Source: Garcia nutans
Taxonomy: Eukaryota > Streptophyta > Magnoliopsida > Malpighiales > Euphorbiaceae
Direction: 5' to 3'
DNA: 64,000 nt
Assembly: GCA_947685225.1 (NCBI GenBank)
Contig: CANTUV010000015.1
Span: forward strand, 434,001 to 498,000
Made by a program: the position numbers and the translations under genes. The notes under the pieces are model-generated. The model had not been told where the DNA came from and made no database searches. It was given only the letters and a program-made list of their open reading frames with translations. Below are positions 33,580 to 44,863 of the stretch, in pieces (positions within the stretch are counted from its first letter, which is position 1; every line of letters begins with the position of its first letter).

Positions 33580-34280
33580 TGACTAATGTGGCCTCTCTTC
33601 ATATATGAAGACCCTGCCTCACTCTGGGGTCTCCTAGCTCTGGTCTCCTCATCTCTAGCAGCTGCTGCAAGACCCTGTGCTCTCTCAACACTCTTGGCAG
33701 CTACAACCAACTGGGAAAAATCATGATATCGGGAGCCTGCGATAATGCACATGATAGAGGGTCTCAATCCCTCCTCATACTCTCTCGGAGTATACTTCCG
33801 CTCGAACTCCTGCAGAAAATCATCGTAGGTCAAGATTGGTGGGTCATCCAGGGCATGTGGAATCGTCTTCCACCAATCATATGCATCCCTCTGCAAAAGA
33901 GATCTGGCATAATCAAACTTTTCTTCTGGAGTAGCCTACAGCTGAATGAACACTCTCTGAACTCTATCTGGCCACTACTCTGCTACAACAAGGTTTGTAG
34001 TACCAATAAAGTCCTCAACTCCAAACTTCCTCAGCTTATCATATTTCCTCATTGATAACTGTGGTTGCGACTGCAGTGACGGCGGATGCTGAACTGGAGC
34101 CTGCCTCAATAGTTCCACCATATGCCATACCTAGCCTGGCAGAATCTCATGAACTGTTGGTCTCTCTGGCACAGGAGTAGGTGCCCCTCTAGCTATCTCA
34201 ACTCTAGCTCCATCTCTACCCTCAACAGGAGCTACACTCTCTGTACTACCCTTTGCAGACTGATGTGTTTGAGACGCCAT
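33580..34280 (-). pseudogene. gag fragment of the Tekay-type element
   Basis: It starts at an ATG at 34278-34280 (MASQTHQ...). The gag core is visible: KYDKLRKFGVEDFIGTT, KFDYARSLLQRDAYDWWKT, FERKYTPREYEEGLRPSI, LVVAAKSVERAQ. At least three in-frame stops interrupt the N-terminal half (near 34131, 33979 and 33939). The C-terminal half, with zinc knuckle, and all of protease, RT and RNase H are gone; the fragment joins integrase sequence near 33590. Confidence 0.85.
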
Positions 34281-34430
34281 AACTACCTATATCTGCAAAC
34301 ACAACAGAAATTGCCACATCAGATATTAGAAACTGCCTGTGCCAATGCATGTATCATATTTAAAAATCATATTTAAAAATCTCAATTTTCTTTCTCTTAC
34401 AACCTACCTATGTTGAGAACCTCAAACCTA

Positions 34431-34443
34431 GGCTCTGATACCA
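34431..34443 (-). other. Primer-binding site, initiator-Met tRNA
   Basis: The minus strand reads TGGTATCAGAGCC, seven bases inside the 5' LTR. It is the standard initiator-Met tRNA primer site and shows that the 5' LTR is the right-hand one. Confidence 0.88.
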
Positions 34444-34450
34444 AAATAAA

Positions 34451-35292
34451 TGTAACACCCTTATACCCAATATACGTACACTACGTACACCCAACATATG
34501 TAATATACGAATATAAGATACAAGAATGTCACAACCCATTTTAATAAAACAAATCTTTACTTATAAGTTCTATAATAACTTAAAGCATTCAACTAATATC
34601 ATATAAATAATATATGAAATATTACTTGCTAAAATACATAAATAACTTCATTACCAAAGGTTTATCCAAAAGATTTTTTATAGTGTGCGGAATATACATA
34701 TATATACATCAAAATATAACATAATATATAAGAAATCAATATGTACAAAAATATAAAATATATACATGCTGGCAGTTTATCTCTGATCTTGATATCCAAC
34801 AATCAACTCTACACTCAAGGTCTCAAGCCTAGACTCGACTCGGTCTAAACGAACTCTCTGACTCAATCGGATCTATCCTGTCACCTGCAAGATGAATCAC
34901 AATTGCGCTAAGCCAAAAGCTTAGTGATATATACTTTGATAACAATATAGTTCAAATGCAATGCCAATGCACAACACATAAGGATATCATATCTCATAAC
35001 ATTATATCATTATATCTTAATATATTGCTCAATTATTCCGCAATTCATAATTCACATAAAAGCAAACACAAGCATGGGCCCAAAAGAATCTAATATGCTA
35101 TTCAAATCGCAGAGTTACTGCTTTGGTCTAAGATGACACCATGTGTCTAGCCCCGAAGGCAAATCATAATCACAATGAGGATCACTTCATATATAACATC
35201 CCAACTAGGCTTCAAGGACTAGACCCAACCTAGCTTCAAGGGACTACTACATCATGTAACAACCCAACTAGGCTTCAAGGACCAAGCCCAGC
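34451..35292 (-). repeat. 5' LTR of the Tekay-type element, outer piece 1
   Basis: It starts TGTAACACCC and matches the left LTR closely until it is cut by the Tat/Ogre-type element, after CCAGC at 35288-35292, inside the GGCTTCAAGG repeat cluster. The LTR resumes at 47018. Confidence 0.87.
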
Positions 35293-37316
35293 TGTAGACC
35301 CTTAATTTTGACCCCAATTTGATACTGTCCTAATTAAAGGATGCCAAAATAAATTTAATACAACTTTAAAATATTTAAACCTAGTTTATAATTTTTAAAG
35401 AAGTCGGTTCGGATTAAAGAGGCATAAATTCAATTTTAAAACACTAAAATTAAGTTGAATCGGCCCAAATTAAAACTTTTCATTCCATAAGTTAAAAAAG
35501 GCAAGAATAATTCTAATCAGGCCGACCGGGGAGACATGAGCAATTGCTCATGTCGATCTGGCAGCCCAAATCGACATGAGGTTGCACTCATGTCGACCTA
35601 GGACAACTAGGTCAACATGGCTTTGGTCCATGTCGATCTGGTGCAACCAGATCAACATGGTTTCAATGAGTTTCTGAATTGAATTAGAATTTATTTTAAG
35701 GACGGATTAATATTAGGGTTAAGGATTCTAAGTGAAGTTAGGGCCTATAAATAATGTTTCAGAATTTAAAAGGGACGGCAATGAACATTAACAAGGGTAG
35801 CAATTAACATTAAGGAGGTTGACAATTAATATTAAGAGAGATTAAACAACAAAACAGAAGAGATGGCAATAAACAGAGAAGATTAGCAGCAAGTATTCAT
35901 CAATCATCAATCCATCAAAGGCAGTAATATTGCCTTTGTTATTGTTCATCCAGAAATCAATTTGGTGGAACCGACTACGCAGGTTTGATCTTTAATCATA
36001 AATTATTCATGCTCATAGTGGCTTCGTTTTCTCTGATTAATAAGAATATGTATGCAGCAACTTGATCTTTGAACATGCAGTACCTTAATCTTTGAATATG
36101 ATCTTTGTTTTAATAATTTTAATTGTTTTCTTGATCAGTTAGTGTTTGTAACCCCACTTGCACATTTCATAAACAACATAAAACTATCCAGTAGCCGTCG
36201 AGGATTTAAATTAATTGTTAGAATCTATTTTGTTTACTTTACCTCAAGAACTGTAAATTATTTTATTAAAACTCAAAACCTCAAGCTATTTTATCCAAAA
36301 GCCTAAACCATTTTATTATTAAACTCTAAAATATTGATTATTTTTCCAAAACCTTAATTTATCTTTCCAAATCCAAAATTATGTTTTTAAGGCAGTAAGT
36401 TAAACCCAAAAACCCTAATTCCAAACTTTGAATTCCAAAACCCTAGTTTCAAAAACCCTAATTTTAAAACCCTAATTCCAAACTCTGAATTAAAAACCCT
36501 AAAAACCCTAATTACAAAACTCTAGTTTCTAAAATCCTAAGTTCCAAAACCCTAAATTCTTTAAAACCCTAAATTTATATATTTATTACTTTATTTAATT
36601 TTAGATTTCATTATATATTTTATTATATATTTTGATGGTTGATTTATTTAATTTCAATGCTTGATTTAATTAATTTGATTTATTTAATTTATCATGGATG
36701 GATATTTTCTTTATTATTATGATTATTATTTGTTTGTTTTGGTATTAAAATTGTAAGAGATATGTTTCCATATTTTTGGGTACCTCATGTCATGAGAATC
36801 ATGTAATTTATTTTATTTTAAATTTTTTAGACTAATGTAAAAGGCATGTTTTTACCTTTCGGTGGGTGTCCTATTTAGTTTAGACATGAACGATGTAAGG
36901 ACATGTTTCCATATTCGGATGGGTGTCCATTTATTTGCTTTGTTTGAACATTACTTTGATTTTAATATAATGATGTTTTATTTTAATTGTTGCATAGAGT
37001 ATGGATAATATTGTTATACTTAAGAATTTTATAATATTAAGACCTGCAAATGAGGCCGATTCCAATGAACCGGGAATTGTGGGGTTGTTGGGCCATTTCT
37101 CACATTCACCATGCGTACCCAACTTTTCGAACCCATTAGGGGGTTAGGGATTCCTTAGGAATCGAGTCATCCACCCCTTTCTTCTTTTTGGCCGGTCCGG
37201 GTGGCGACTCTATTTTCTCCGGGCTTAAGCCGTGTTCTCTAAGGTGATGAGTCTAAACAGTGCCGAAGTCGCAAGAACCATTCCACCGGAAGTGGAGGCA
37301 AAAGTCCCTGCTCACA
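35293..37316 (+). repeat. 5' LTR of the Tat/Ogre-type element
   Basis: A 2.02-kb LTR. It contains a palindrome-rich CATGTCGA cluster (35534-35665), a cluster of AACCCTAA words (36400-36565) and a TCCGGGTGGCGACTCTATTT segment near the end. It is 130 bp shorter than the other LTR, mostly because the palindrome cluster has fewer units. Confidence 0.87.
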
Positions 37317-37317
37317 A

Positions 37318-37335
37318 TGGCGACTCCACTAGGGA
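37318..37335 (+). other. Primer-binding site of Tat/Ogre type
   Basis: TGGCGACTCCACTAGGGA starts one base after the LTR end. I recall this as the Tat/Ogre-type site, probably for an Arg tRNA; the tRNA identity is from memory. Confidence 0.7.
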
Positions 37336-38450
37336 TAAGAGAAGTTGATTCCGTTGGTCTTTTATAATTCTATTCTTTTTTATCATGATATTATCCATTG
37401 CATCATATTATATTGCATCATGTGCATGAGTTAGGACTCCCATGTTACCCGTATTATGTTATGTAAGGAATACCATACTTTCACTCAAGGTATGGAGATC
37501 GAGTATGGCATAACCACTCATAGCCTTGTACCATTTGGTATATACTTGCTATGGGAACCTAAGCCTTTTAACCCAAAGACTAAAGCTCATGTAATTGGCC
37601 TAGTTACTTTCCTTAGGTTTTTGCCCCAAATACTTGTTGTTTGACTATGGTTAATTTATCTTAGCTTAAATCATGGCTTATTTGGTTTGTTCTTTTTCTA
37701 ATATGACCTATGTATATTGTAAGCTCAAAATAAATTTTTCTTTAAAATCCAAAAGACCAAAGCTATTTTCAAAACTTTTTAAGATGGTCTTTGGACATAA
37801 AACTTTTCTAAAAAAATAAATCAAAAATTCTTTTCTCATACAAATCCCAAAATCTATTTTTTCTAAAATCTTTTTACAATGGGCCTAGAAACAAAATTAT
37901 TTTCATCCAACCTTTAAAAGAGCTTACAAATATTTAGGTCAATTATGAAATACCAAAAATCAATTGTGAGCCTAGTTTATACTAAGAATAATTAATCATG
38001 GGCTTATTTTTGGCATGAATCATTAGTTACTTTTTCAAGTGAGAAATTTATTTATAATAAACCTCTTAATTTTTTTTAATCCAATATAGCATAAAAGCTA
38101 CTTTAGTTGGTTAAATGGATTAAAACCTAATTAATGGGAATTACCATGAACTGATTTTCATTTTTGAAAATATAACTAATGGTTGAAACGTCCGAGAAAA
38201 TTATTCAAAAAACAAGATACCCCATGCTGGTATTTTATTAACCATATTACCTAGGAAAAGAGACTCGCCATTCATGTGTGGATGTTATAAGGTTGGAAGG
38301 AACGTCCTACTTATCTTTGTCTATTGTTTATGCATACATGCATACATTTGCATGTCATTAATCCTCTCTGGCATGCAGCCCTGGATTATGACAGTTCAAA
38401 AGCTTACGACAATCCAATCTACGCCGGAGATGAAGAATCTAGCAATAACT
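37336..38450 (+). other. Leader of the Tat/Ogre-type element
   Basis: About 1.1 kb between PBS and gag. It has small open frames without conserved motifs. It is probably the transcript leader; nothing else recognised. Confidence 0.5.
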
Positions 38451-39843
38451 CAATCACTTTCTCACCAAAAGCAATGGAGCCCAAATAAATTCAAAGAATG
38501 GTGGATGATACCCTCAATGCCAAGATAGAAGAAATAAAAGAGACCCTGGCTGAGACCATAAAGAACCAATTGGCTGCAATTTTAAGAAACAATACCAAAG
38601 CATCTGCTAGCAACAAGAAAGACAAGGGGAAGGCTAAAGTTGGTGAAGTGGCTTTTGATGATGATAAGGTGATCATTGATGATGATGATTGGGCTCAATA
38701 CTTCCAAGATCCTCAAGACAAAAAGAAGCTAAAGGTTGTTGAGAAGGCAGCTTTTGAAAAGACCGAGATGTCTGATGTTGAGAAGATGATTGCTGATTTA
38801 GAACAGAAATTTGAGAAGAAGTTGAAAACCGAAGAGATGTCCGAGATTGACAAACTATTTGAACAAGATGAGGAGGTTCCTTATAAGTTCAAGATGCCTT
38901 CCTTCGCTAGGTATAATGGTACTGGGAATCCTCATCTCCATGTGAAGCAGTACATCACTGCTATGCAGTCTGCCCGAGCTATAAGGATCAAACTCTAAGA
39001 TATTTCATGCTCTCATTGGACCCTGTTGTACAAAATTGATTCAACACCTTAGAGGAAAATACTCAAAAAGATTGGAACATGTTGTACAAGGCTTTCATTC
39101 AACAATATGGGTATAATGTCGAACTGGAAGTAACCTTAATGGAAGTTGAGTCCATTAGACAAAGACCAAATGAGAATTTCGTGGACTATGTGAATAGATG
39201 GAGGAATAAGGCTGCTTTGCTCAAGAAGAGGCCTGATGAATCTAATCAAATAAGGATGATTGTGAGAGGGGTGTTGCCTAGTCTTTGTGAAAGGATGTCT
39301 CATACACTCATTCGGGATTTCAAAGATCTTCTCCAAGCTGGTCTACAAATTGAAGGGTGGGAAAGGGAGAAGAGCCGTTTTTCTGCAAAATGAAATTATC
39401 AGCCTAGCAATCAAAGTACACAAAAGGAAGCTAATGTTAATACAACTGGTCAAGCAAATAGAAGTCAATTTTCAGATCTGGGGAAGCCTTTATCTTGGGT
39501 CTTCAACAAGCTACAAAAGAAGGGACTATTACAGCCATTGGCCCCCGACCTTTGCCGAATCCTTTACCCCCAAAATTTGGTACTAAAGCCTTTTGTAAGT
39601 TTCATTAGACACAAGGACATGAGACAGACAAATGCTTGCGACTAAAATATGAGATCCAAAATTTAATTGACAGTGGTAAGCTGCCTGAGCCTGATAAGCC
39701 TAGCACAAAAGACAATCCTTTGCCAAGGTTCAACATAGTGCCACCACCAGCAACCTTCATGGTAGGAAAAGGATTGGAAGAAGATTTTGTCTTATCCTCT
39801 TTTCAAGATGGGAATGATGAAGATGTGAAAAGAGAAGGAGACT
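38451..39843 (+). pseudogene. gag of the Tat/Ogre-type element, broken
   Basis: An acidic/Lys-rich N-terminal part (MVDDTLNAKIEEIKETLAET, with charged coiled-coil-like stretches, about 38498-38890) leads to YNGTGNPHLHVKQYITAM. After a frame change near 38995 come YFMLSLDPVVQN, TQKDWNMLYKAFIQQYGYN and ENFVDYVNRWRNKAALLKK, typical of Tat gag. A further frame change leads to KFGTKAFCKFH and TQGHETDKCLRLKYEIQNL, a Cys/His-type motif, ending at 39843. A TAA just upstream of the first Met and two or more frame breaks make it non-functional. Confidence 0.82.
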
Positions 39844-42382
39844 AACTCAACAAACTTCCCTTGGCTTATTTGTTTTCTTGTTTTATTTTCTTTATTTGGT
39901 GTTTTATGGAACAATTATATTTTTTAAAATTAAGATTGTTTGAATAAATTACTTTCATCAAAATTTTTGTTGATCTTTGTTCATTTTAGTGCTCAACAAA
40001 TGAGGAATCTAGCTTGATGATTCATGAATTAATATATCTAGGCATCATGATTTGAATGACTTTACTAGGTGAGGGAATTGCTCTATAGCATTGAGTTGTG
40101 TATGCTTCCTTAGAGAGGGCTCCTGCATAATTACCTTTGTCTAGGTTCTAGTCAGTCTTAGAACATGCTTTGACAAACTTTCGAGGCAAAATTGAACTTT
40201 GCTTATTTAAGGGAGAGATGATCTAGGCGTTGTTTGGTTAGCTAACAACTAGTATCCACCCTATTAAAAATCAATCCCTAGTTATCCCTTTAAGCCTTCA
40301 TAAAATTTTAACTTTCTTTTCATTGGCATATAACCCCAATAACCTACCCTGAGCTGTTGTGATACTTTTGACAAGTCTTATGATCACTAAGGTGAAGAGG
40401 CAAGAAGATCAAAGAAAGGAATGAATAGTCAAGATCATAAGGATAGTTGATATTCTCAAGACCATAAGGGTAGTTGAAGTTCACCTAATATCTCCAAAAT
40501 ATCAAGACAACATCAGAGTAACAAATGATTTGCCCCTGTTAAAGAAAATTTATGTCACTTCACTCATCCATTATTAAAAATACAAGTTGGTACAAACAAG
40601 ACAACTCTGTTAGAGCTGGAACCCAAAAAATAATAATAAGAAAAAAAAATAAAAGAAGAAGGAAAAAAAAAGAAAAAAGGATAAAAGGGAAAAAAGAAAA
40701 AGAAAAAGAAAAGAAAAGAAAAAAAGAAAAAAAGAAAAAAAGAAAAAAAAAAAAGATAAAACCTAAAAAGGCGGTTCAGAAAGCCAACTGAGTTCTCTTT
40801 TACCTAAAGCAGCAAAAGGCTTCCATTTGGTTTATAAGGAAAGTTTGACTTGAATTGATCCAACCAAACCAAAGATTCGATCAAAATCAAAGAAAAAGGA
40901 GAAAGGTCACCCAGTTTTTGAATGTTCTGTACTTGACACTCCTACAAGGAAGAAGGGCAAAATGATAAAATGCTCAAAGAAAGGGAAGAGTAAGAAAAAT
41001 AAAAAGAAAGAAAAGGGAGAAGAAGAAAAGAAATGAATATGGATACCAAACTTTTTCAAAGGCAAAGACTGTCCCAATCAAGATCCAGATTAACATCAAG
41101 AAGAAATAAGAATACTCAAAGCTCTATCTTTTCATGCTCCCAACTATCTAAAGTTTCAACAAGTAGTTCATAGTGTGAAGGTTTGTCCATTGTGTCACAT
41201 TGTCTCCAACTTACAAATGGCCTTCATTTAACCCATGTCCCTTATAGACCCCATTTCAAGCCTATCAAAGACTTGTTGATCTCTCTTGGTAGATAGAGTC
41301 TATTAGTGGAGATAGCTTGGATAAGCATGCATATGAGATAGACAATATTCAAACTCAAATGAGACCTTTGGCCAAGTAATGTGTATGTGCCTATCTGAAG
41401 TGCAACAATTCTTACTTAAATAGAAATGATTCCCGAGTTTAGTATGGTAACTAAGGTTTTCATGTTATAAATATGTTAATTTGAAAATCGAGCCCTGAGG
41501 TAAATTGACATTGATTTGGCAAAGCTAACATTTGATTTCAAAAAAAATTATTATTAAAAAGCCTTCAAGTTAAGGGGAGTATGTTGAACCATTAAACCTC
41601 AAAGGACACATTGGGCAAAGTAAATGATTATTGGCAAGGTTATGAAGAAGCTATCAACTAACATCCCAAAACATAGTTTGAAATGGATGTATCTCTGCTG
41701 CTTGGGGCCTCCATTATTCATGTTTTCAATATCTCGAAGATAAAAGCCATAAAAGTGAAGCCTTCTGCCATTCCAGTGCAAGACCTGAACGGGCATCTGA
41801 AAGAAATCTATGAGAACATTTCAGCTGATAACCTCAGTCTGTGAGCCGATGGAACCATTGTAAGTATTATTCATGCATATCATGCATACATGAGCATATC
41901 ACATCGCACTTTCTTGTCTTGTATTGTCTATTCTTTGTCAAAGTGAACAGCAAACACCCTGTAAAGTAAAGAATTAAAAGAAGATATTGAATCAAGGGGG
42001 CATGGAAAGCCTATTGCTTGAGGAAGCTCCAGTCATTTTGCAAAAGAAGAAATATATGCTTGTCCAAAGAACTAGACAATCTACAAACATCAACCAAAGC
42101 CCGCATAAAAAAAATCATGGGTTTTAGCCTACACAAGGGGCAAAGTTTCTCCCTTTCAAATTTTTGAGTTTATGCATGTACAAAATATTTTGAGACTCGC
42201 TTCCAATATTTTACCACGCAGGGGGTAAGGAGAAGATATGAAGGCTAGCTAAAAAAGGCTGAATTTTTTGCAAAAGTGCAAAGGAAGAACAAAAAGAATG
42301 GAAAAAAGAAGAAAATTAGAATTCTCAAAAGAATGAAGATGCAAAAGACAAAAAATCAGTCCAGCTAAAAGTGCTGAAGCCA
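39844..42382 (+). other. Non-coding 3' part of the Tat/Ogre-type element
   Basis: No pol domain is visible on either strand in this 2.5-kb stretch. It holds a purine-only tract (about 40609-40760) made of AAAGA-like words, whose Lys-rich open frame is an artefact of composition. Otherwise it is unremarkable sequence. Confidence 0.6.
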
Positions 42383-42757
42383 GGGTAAAGACCCGATCTC
42401 CAATGGATAAAGATCCATATTTCAAGGGTAAAAATTCAATCTCTAATAGATAAAAATCCATGTTTCAAGGGTAAAGACCCAATTTTTAATGGATAAAGAT
42501 CCATATTTTAAGGGTAAAGACCCGATTTCTAATGGATAAAGATCCATGTTTCAAGGGTAAAGACCCAATTTTCAATGGATAAAGATCCATATTTCAAGGG
42601 TAAAGACCCGATCTATAATGGATAAAGATCCATGTTTCAAGGGTAAAGACCCGATCTCTAATGGATAAAGATCCATGTTTCAAGGGTAAAGACCCAATTT
42701 CCAATGGATAAAGATCCATATTTCAAAGGTAAAGATCCGATCTCTAATGGATAAAGA
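42383..42757 (+). repeat. 43-bp tandem array, first half
   Basis: Repeats of about 43 bp with the words AATGGATAAAGATCCATAT, TTCAAGGGTAAAGACCC and GATCTC. Unit starts were counted at 42402, 42445 and 42488, giving a period of exactly 43. About eight to nine units, with point differences. The copia-type solo LTR at 42758 splits the array within a unit. Confidence 0.9.
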
Positions 42758-44186
42758 TGTTAGGAAATCATAGAGATCACTGCAAACAAAAACACGCAGC
42801 GGAAAAATATTTGATCTCTCATTTCCCACCAGGATCCATGCTGTTCGTTTAATTCGACAAAAGTGTTCAAAGAACTAACCTGTTGATGATTCGAAATCAC
42901 AGTTTGGAAGAGATGCCTCGATCGCGAAACACCCTCTATCGCGTATCCACACGAATGCTACCGTTTGGAGTGCTAGCTCTCTGCAACGGCGAAGGCTGGA
43001 AAAACGTTTTCTCTAAAAACGTATTAAGGTTACCTTTTTCGTTCCTCTTTGTTTTTATTGTTACCTCTGAGAAGACTTAACGTCTGGAGTGAATATAATC
43101 ACTCCAGAATCCAATTCAAAATTGGATACGGAAAGTCAAATTCAGAATCCAAGTCTAATTAGGATTCTAAATACATTATCTAATAATATATATAATTGGA
43201 TAAGGTAAGTCAAATTCAGAATCCAAATCTAATTAGGATTCTGAATATATTATCTAATAATATATATATATAAAAACGAAAATAATAATAATAATAAATA
43301 TTAATATCTAATATTAATATTATTAATATTATATCCAGCCCAAAACGCATTCTTGTGTGTGACCCGATAGGCCCATATTAATTGGCAGTCAATTTAATCT
43401 CTATTAAATCAACAAGTCATAATTGGCATCTAGCAAGGCGTTACAACTACCCAATTAATATAAGAAATGTCCAATTTGCCTAATAATAGTATATGCATTA
43501 ATCCCTTTGTCACACGATATCTAGCTTGAACATAAGTCATGGTCAACGTCATACTTATATTGTCCAAACTTATGATTACTCGATCTCCAAGTAGACTGAT
43601 AAAAACAAATGAAATTGATCACACTATCAATTCATTTGAGCACGGCCATGCATTTCACAGTCTCACTTATCGAGGGGCCCAAAAGATATCTCTCTCAAAG
43701 AGAGGGACAAATTCTATCTTGATTGTTCATTATCCTCTACATAATTTCTATCATATATGAACATAACCTTTATTACTATCCAGTTACGGATAATGTTTGA
43801 TCATGTCAAAATATAATAGTCCTTATATTGGAAACTATGACAATCTCAAGTCAAAGAATTAATACATAACTATCATGAGATTTACTTATGACACTAACCC
43901 ATGTAGTAATCTCATGATGGGTCTATCCAATACATTGTTCTCTAACAAGTATCTATGAAATTGATTTGTATCACTATACACATAACCATCTAATGATTAT
44001 CAAATCAATGTTCATACTGGTTAAGAATTAATTTTTTTTTTATCTCTATAACAATAATAAACCAGGGACAAATATCAAAATTGTGTAACATGCAAACAAA
44101 CAATAATGATAATAAAACCTCATTTATTAATAATGAATGTATAACATAAAGATCCAAATAAATGGCCTAGGGCACATACACTAACA
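42758..44186. mobile_element. Solo LTR, copia-like, inside the 43-bp array
   Basis: A 1.43-kb segment with ends TGTTAG...CTAACA, flanked by AAAGA at 42753-42757 and 44187-44191. The array unit is completed exactly across it. It has no PBS, PPT or protein domain, so a solo LTR. The ACGCAGCGGAA motif near the start and GGGCACATACACTAACA at the end look like Ty1/copia LTRs (family recall). It holds an approximately 75-bp tandem duplication (GGATA...TCTAATTAGGATTCT) at 43127-43270. Confidence 0.78.
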
Positions 44187-44660
44187 AAAGATCCATATTT
44201 CAAGGGTAAAGACCAAATCTCTAATGGATAAAGATCCATGTTTCAAGGGTAAAGACCCGATCTCTAATGGATAAAGATCCATGTTTCAAGGGTAAAGACC
44301 CAATTTCCAATGGATAAAGATCCATATTTCAAGGGTAAAGATCCGATCTCTAATGCATAAAGATCCATATTTCAAGGGTAAAGACCAAATCTCTAATGGA
44401 TAAAGATCCATATTTTAAGGGTAAAGACCAGATCTCCAATGGATAAAGATCCATGTTTCAAGGGTAAAGATTTGATCTCCAATGGATAAAGATCCATATT
44501 TCAAGTGTAAAGACCCGATCTACAATGGATAAAGATCCATATTTCAAGGGTAAAGACCCAATCGCCAATGGATAAAGATCTATGTTTCAAGGGTAAAGAC
44601 CCGATCCCCAATGGATAAAGATCTATGTTTCAAGGATAAAGACCAAATTTCCAGTAGATA
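44187..44660 (+). repeat. 43-bp tandem array, second half
   Basis: The array continues after the solo LTR with the same unit for about eleven more copies, then decays near 44640-44700, where GGGTAAAGACCCACAATCC is the last recognisable piece. The region 44700-44850 up to the PPT is non-coding. Confidence 0.9.
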
Positions 44661-44849
44661 TAGATCTATTTTTGGTGGGTAAAGACCCACAATCCATTAA
44701 AGAATGGAACAACCCAAGTCTTTTGAGTCCAGAACTCGAACTGGGTCCAGAACCCAAAACCAAAACCATCTCAAGAAAATTAAGTCTATTTTTGCAAAAA
44801 TTAAAAGTCTTATTACTTTTTACTCTCTTGATCAATTCAAAATCATTCA

Positions 44850-44863
44850 AGTAGGGGGCAAAC
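44850..44863 (+). other. Polypurine tract of the Tat/Ogre-type element
   Basis: AGTAGGGGGCAAAC directly precedes the 3' LTR start TGTAGACCC. This tract and junction are typical of Tat/Ogre elements and confirm + orientation. Confidence 0.8.

Noticed and set aside
40552..40791. Lys/Arg/Glu-rich open frame
   Set aside because: It lies on a purine-only AAAGA-like tract in the non-coding 3' part of the Tat/Ogre-type element; any frame of such a tract stays open.
42383..44660. CRISPR-like array (43-bp repeats)
   Set aside because: The units are contiguous with no unique spacers and lie in a plant retrotransposon; it is a tandem satellite.
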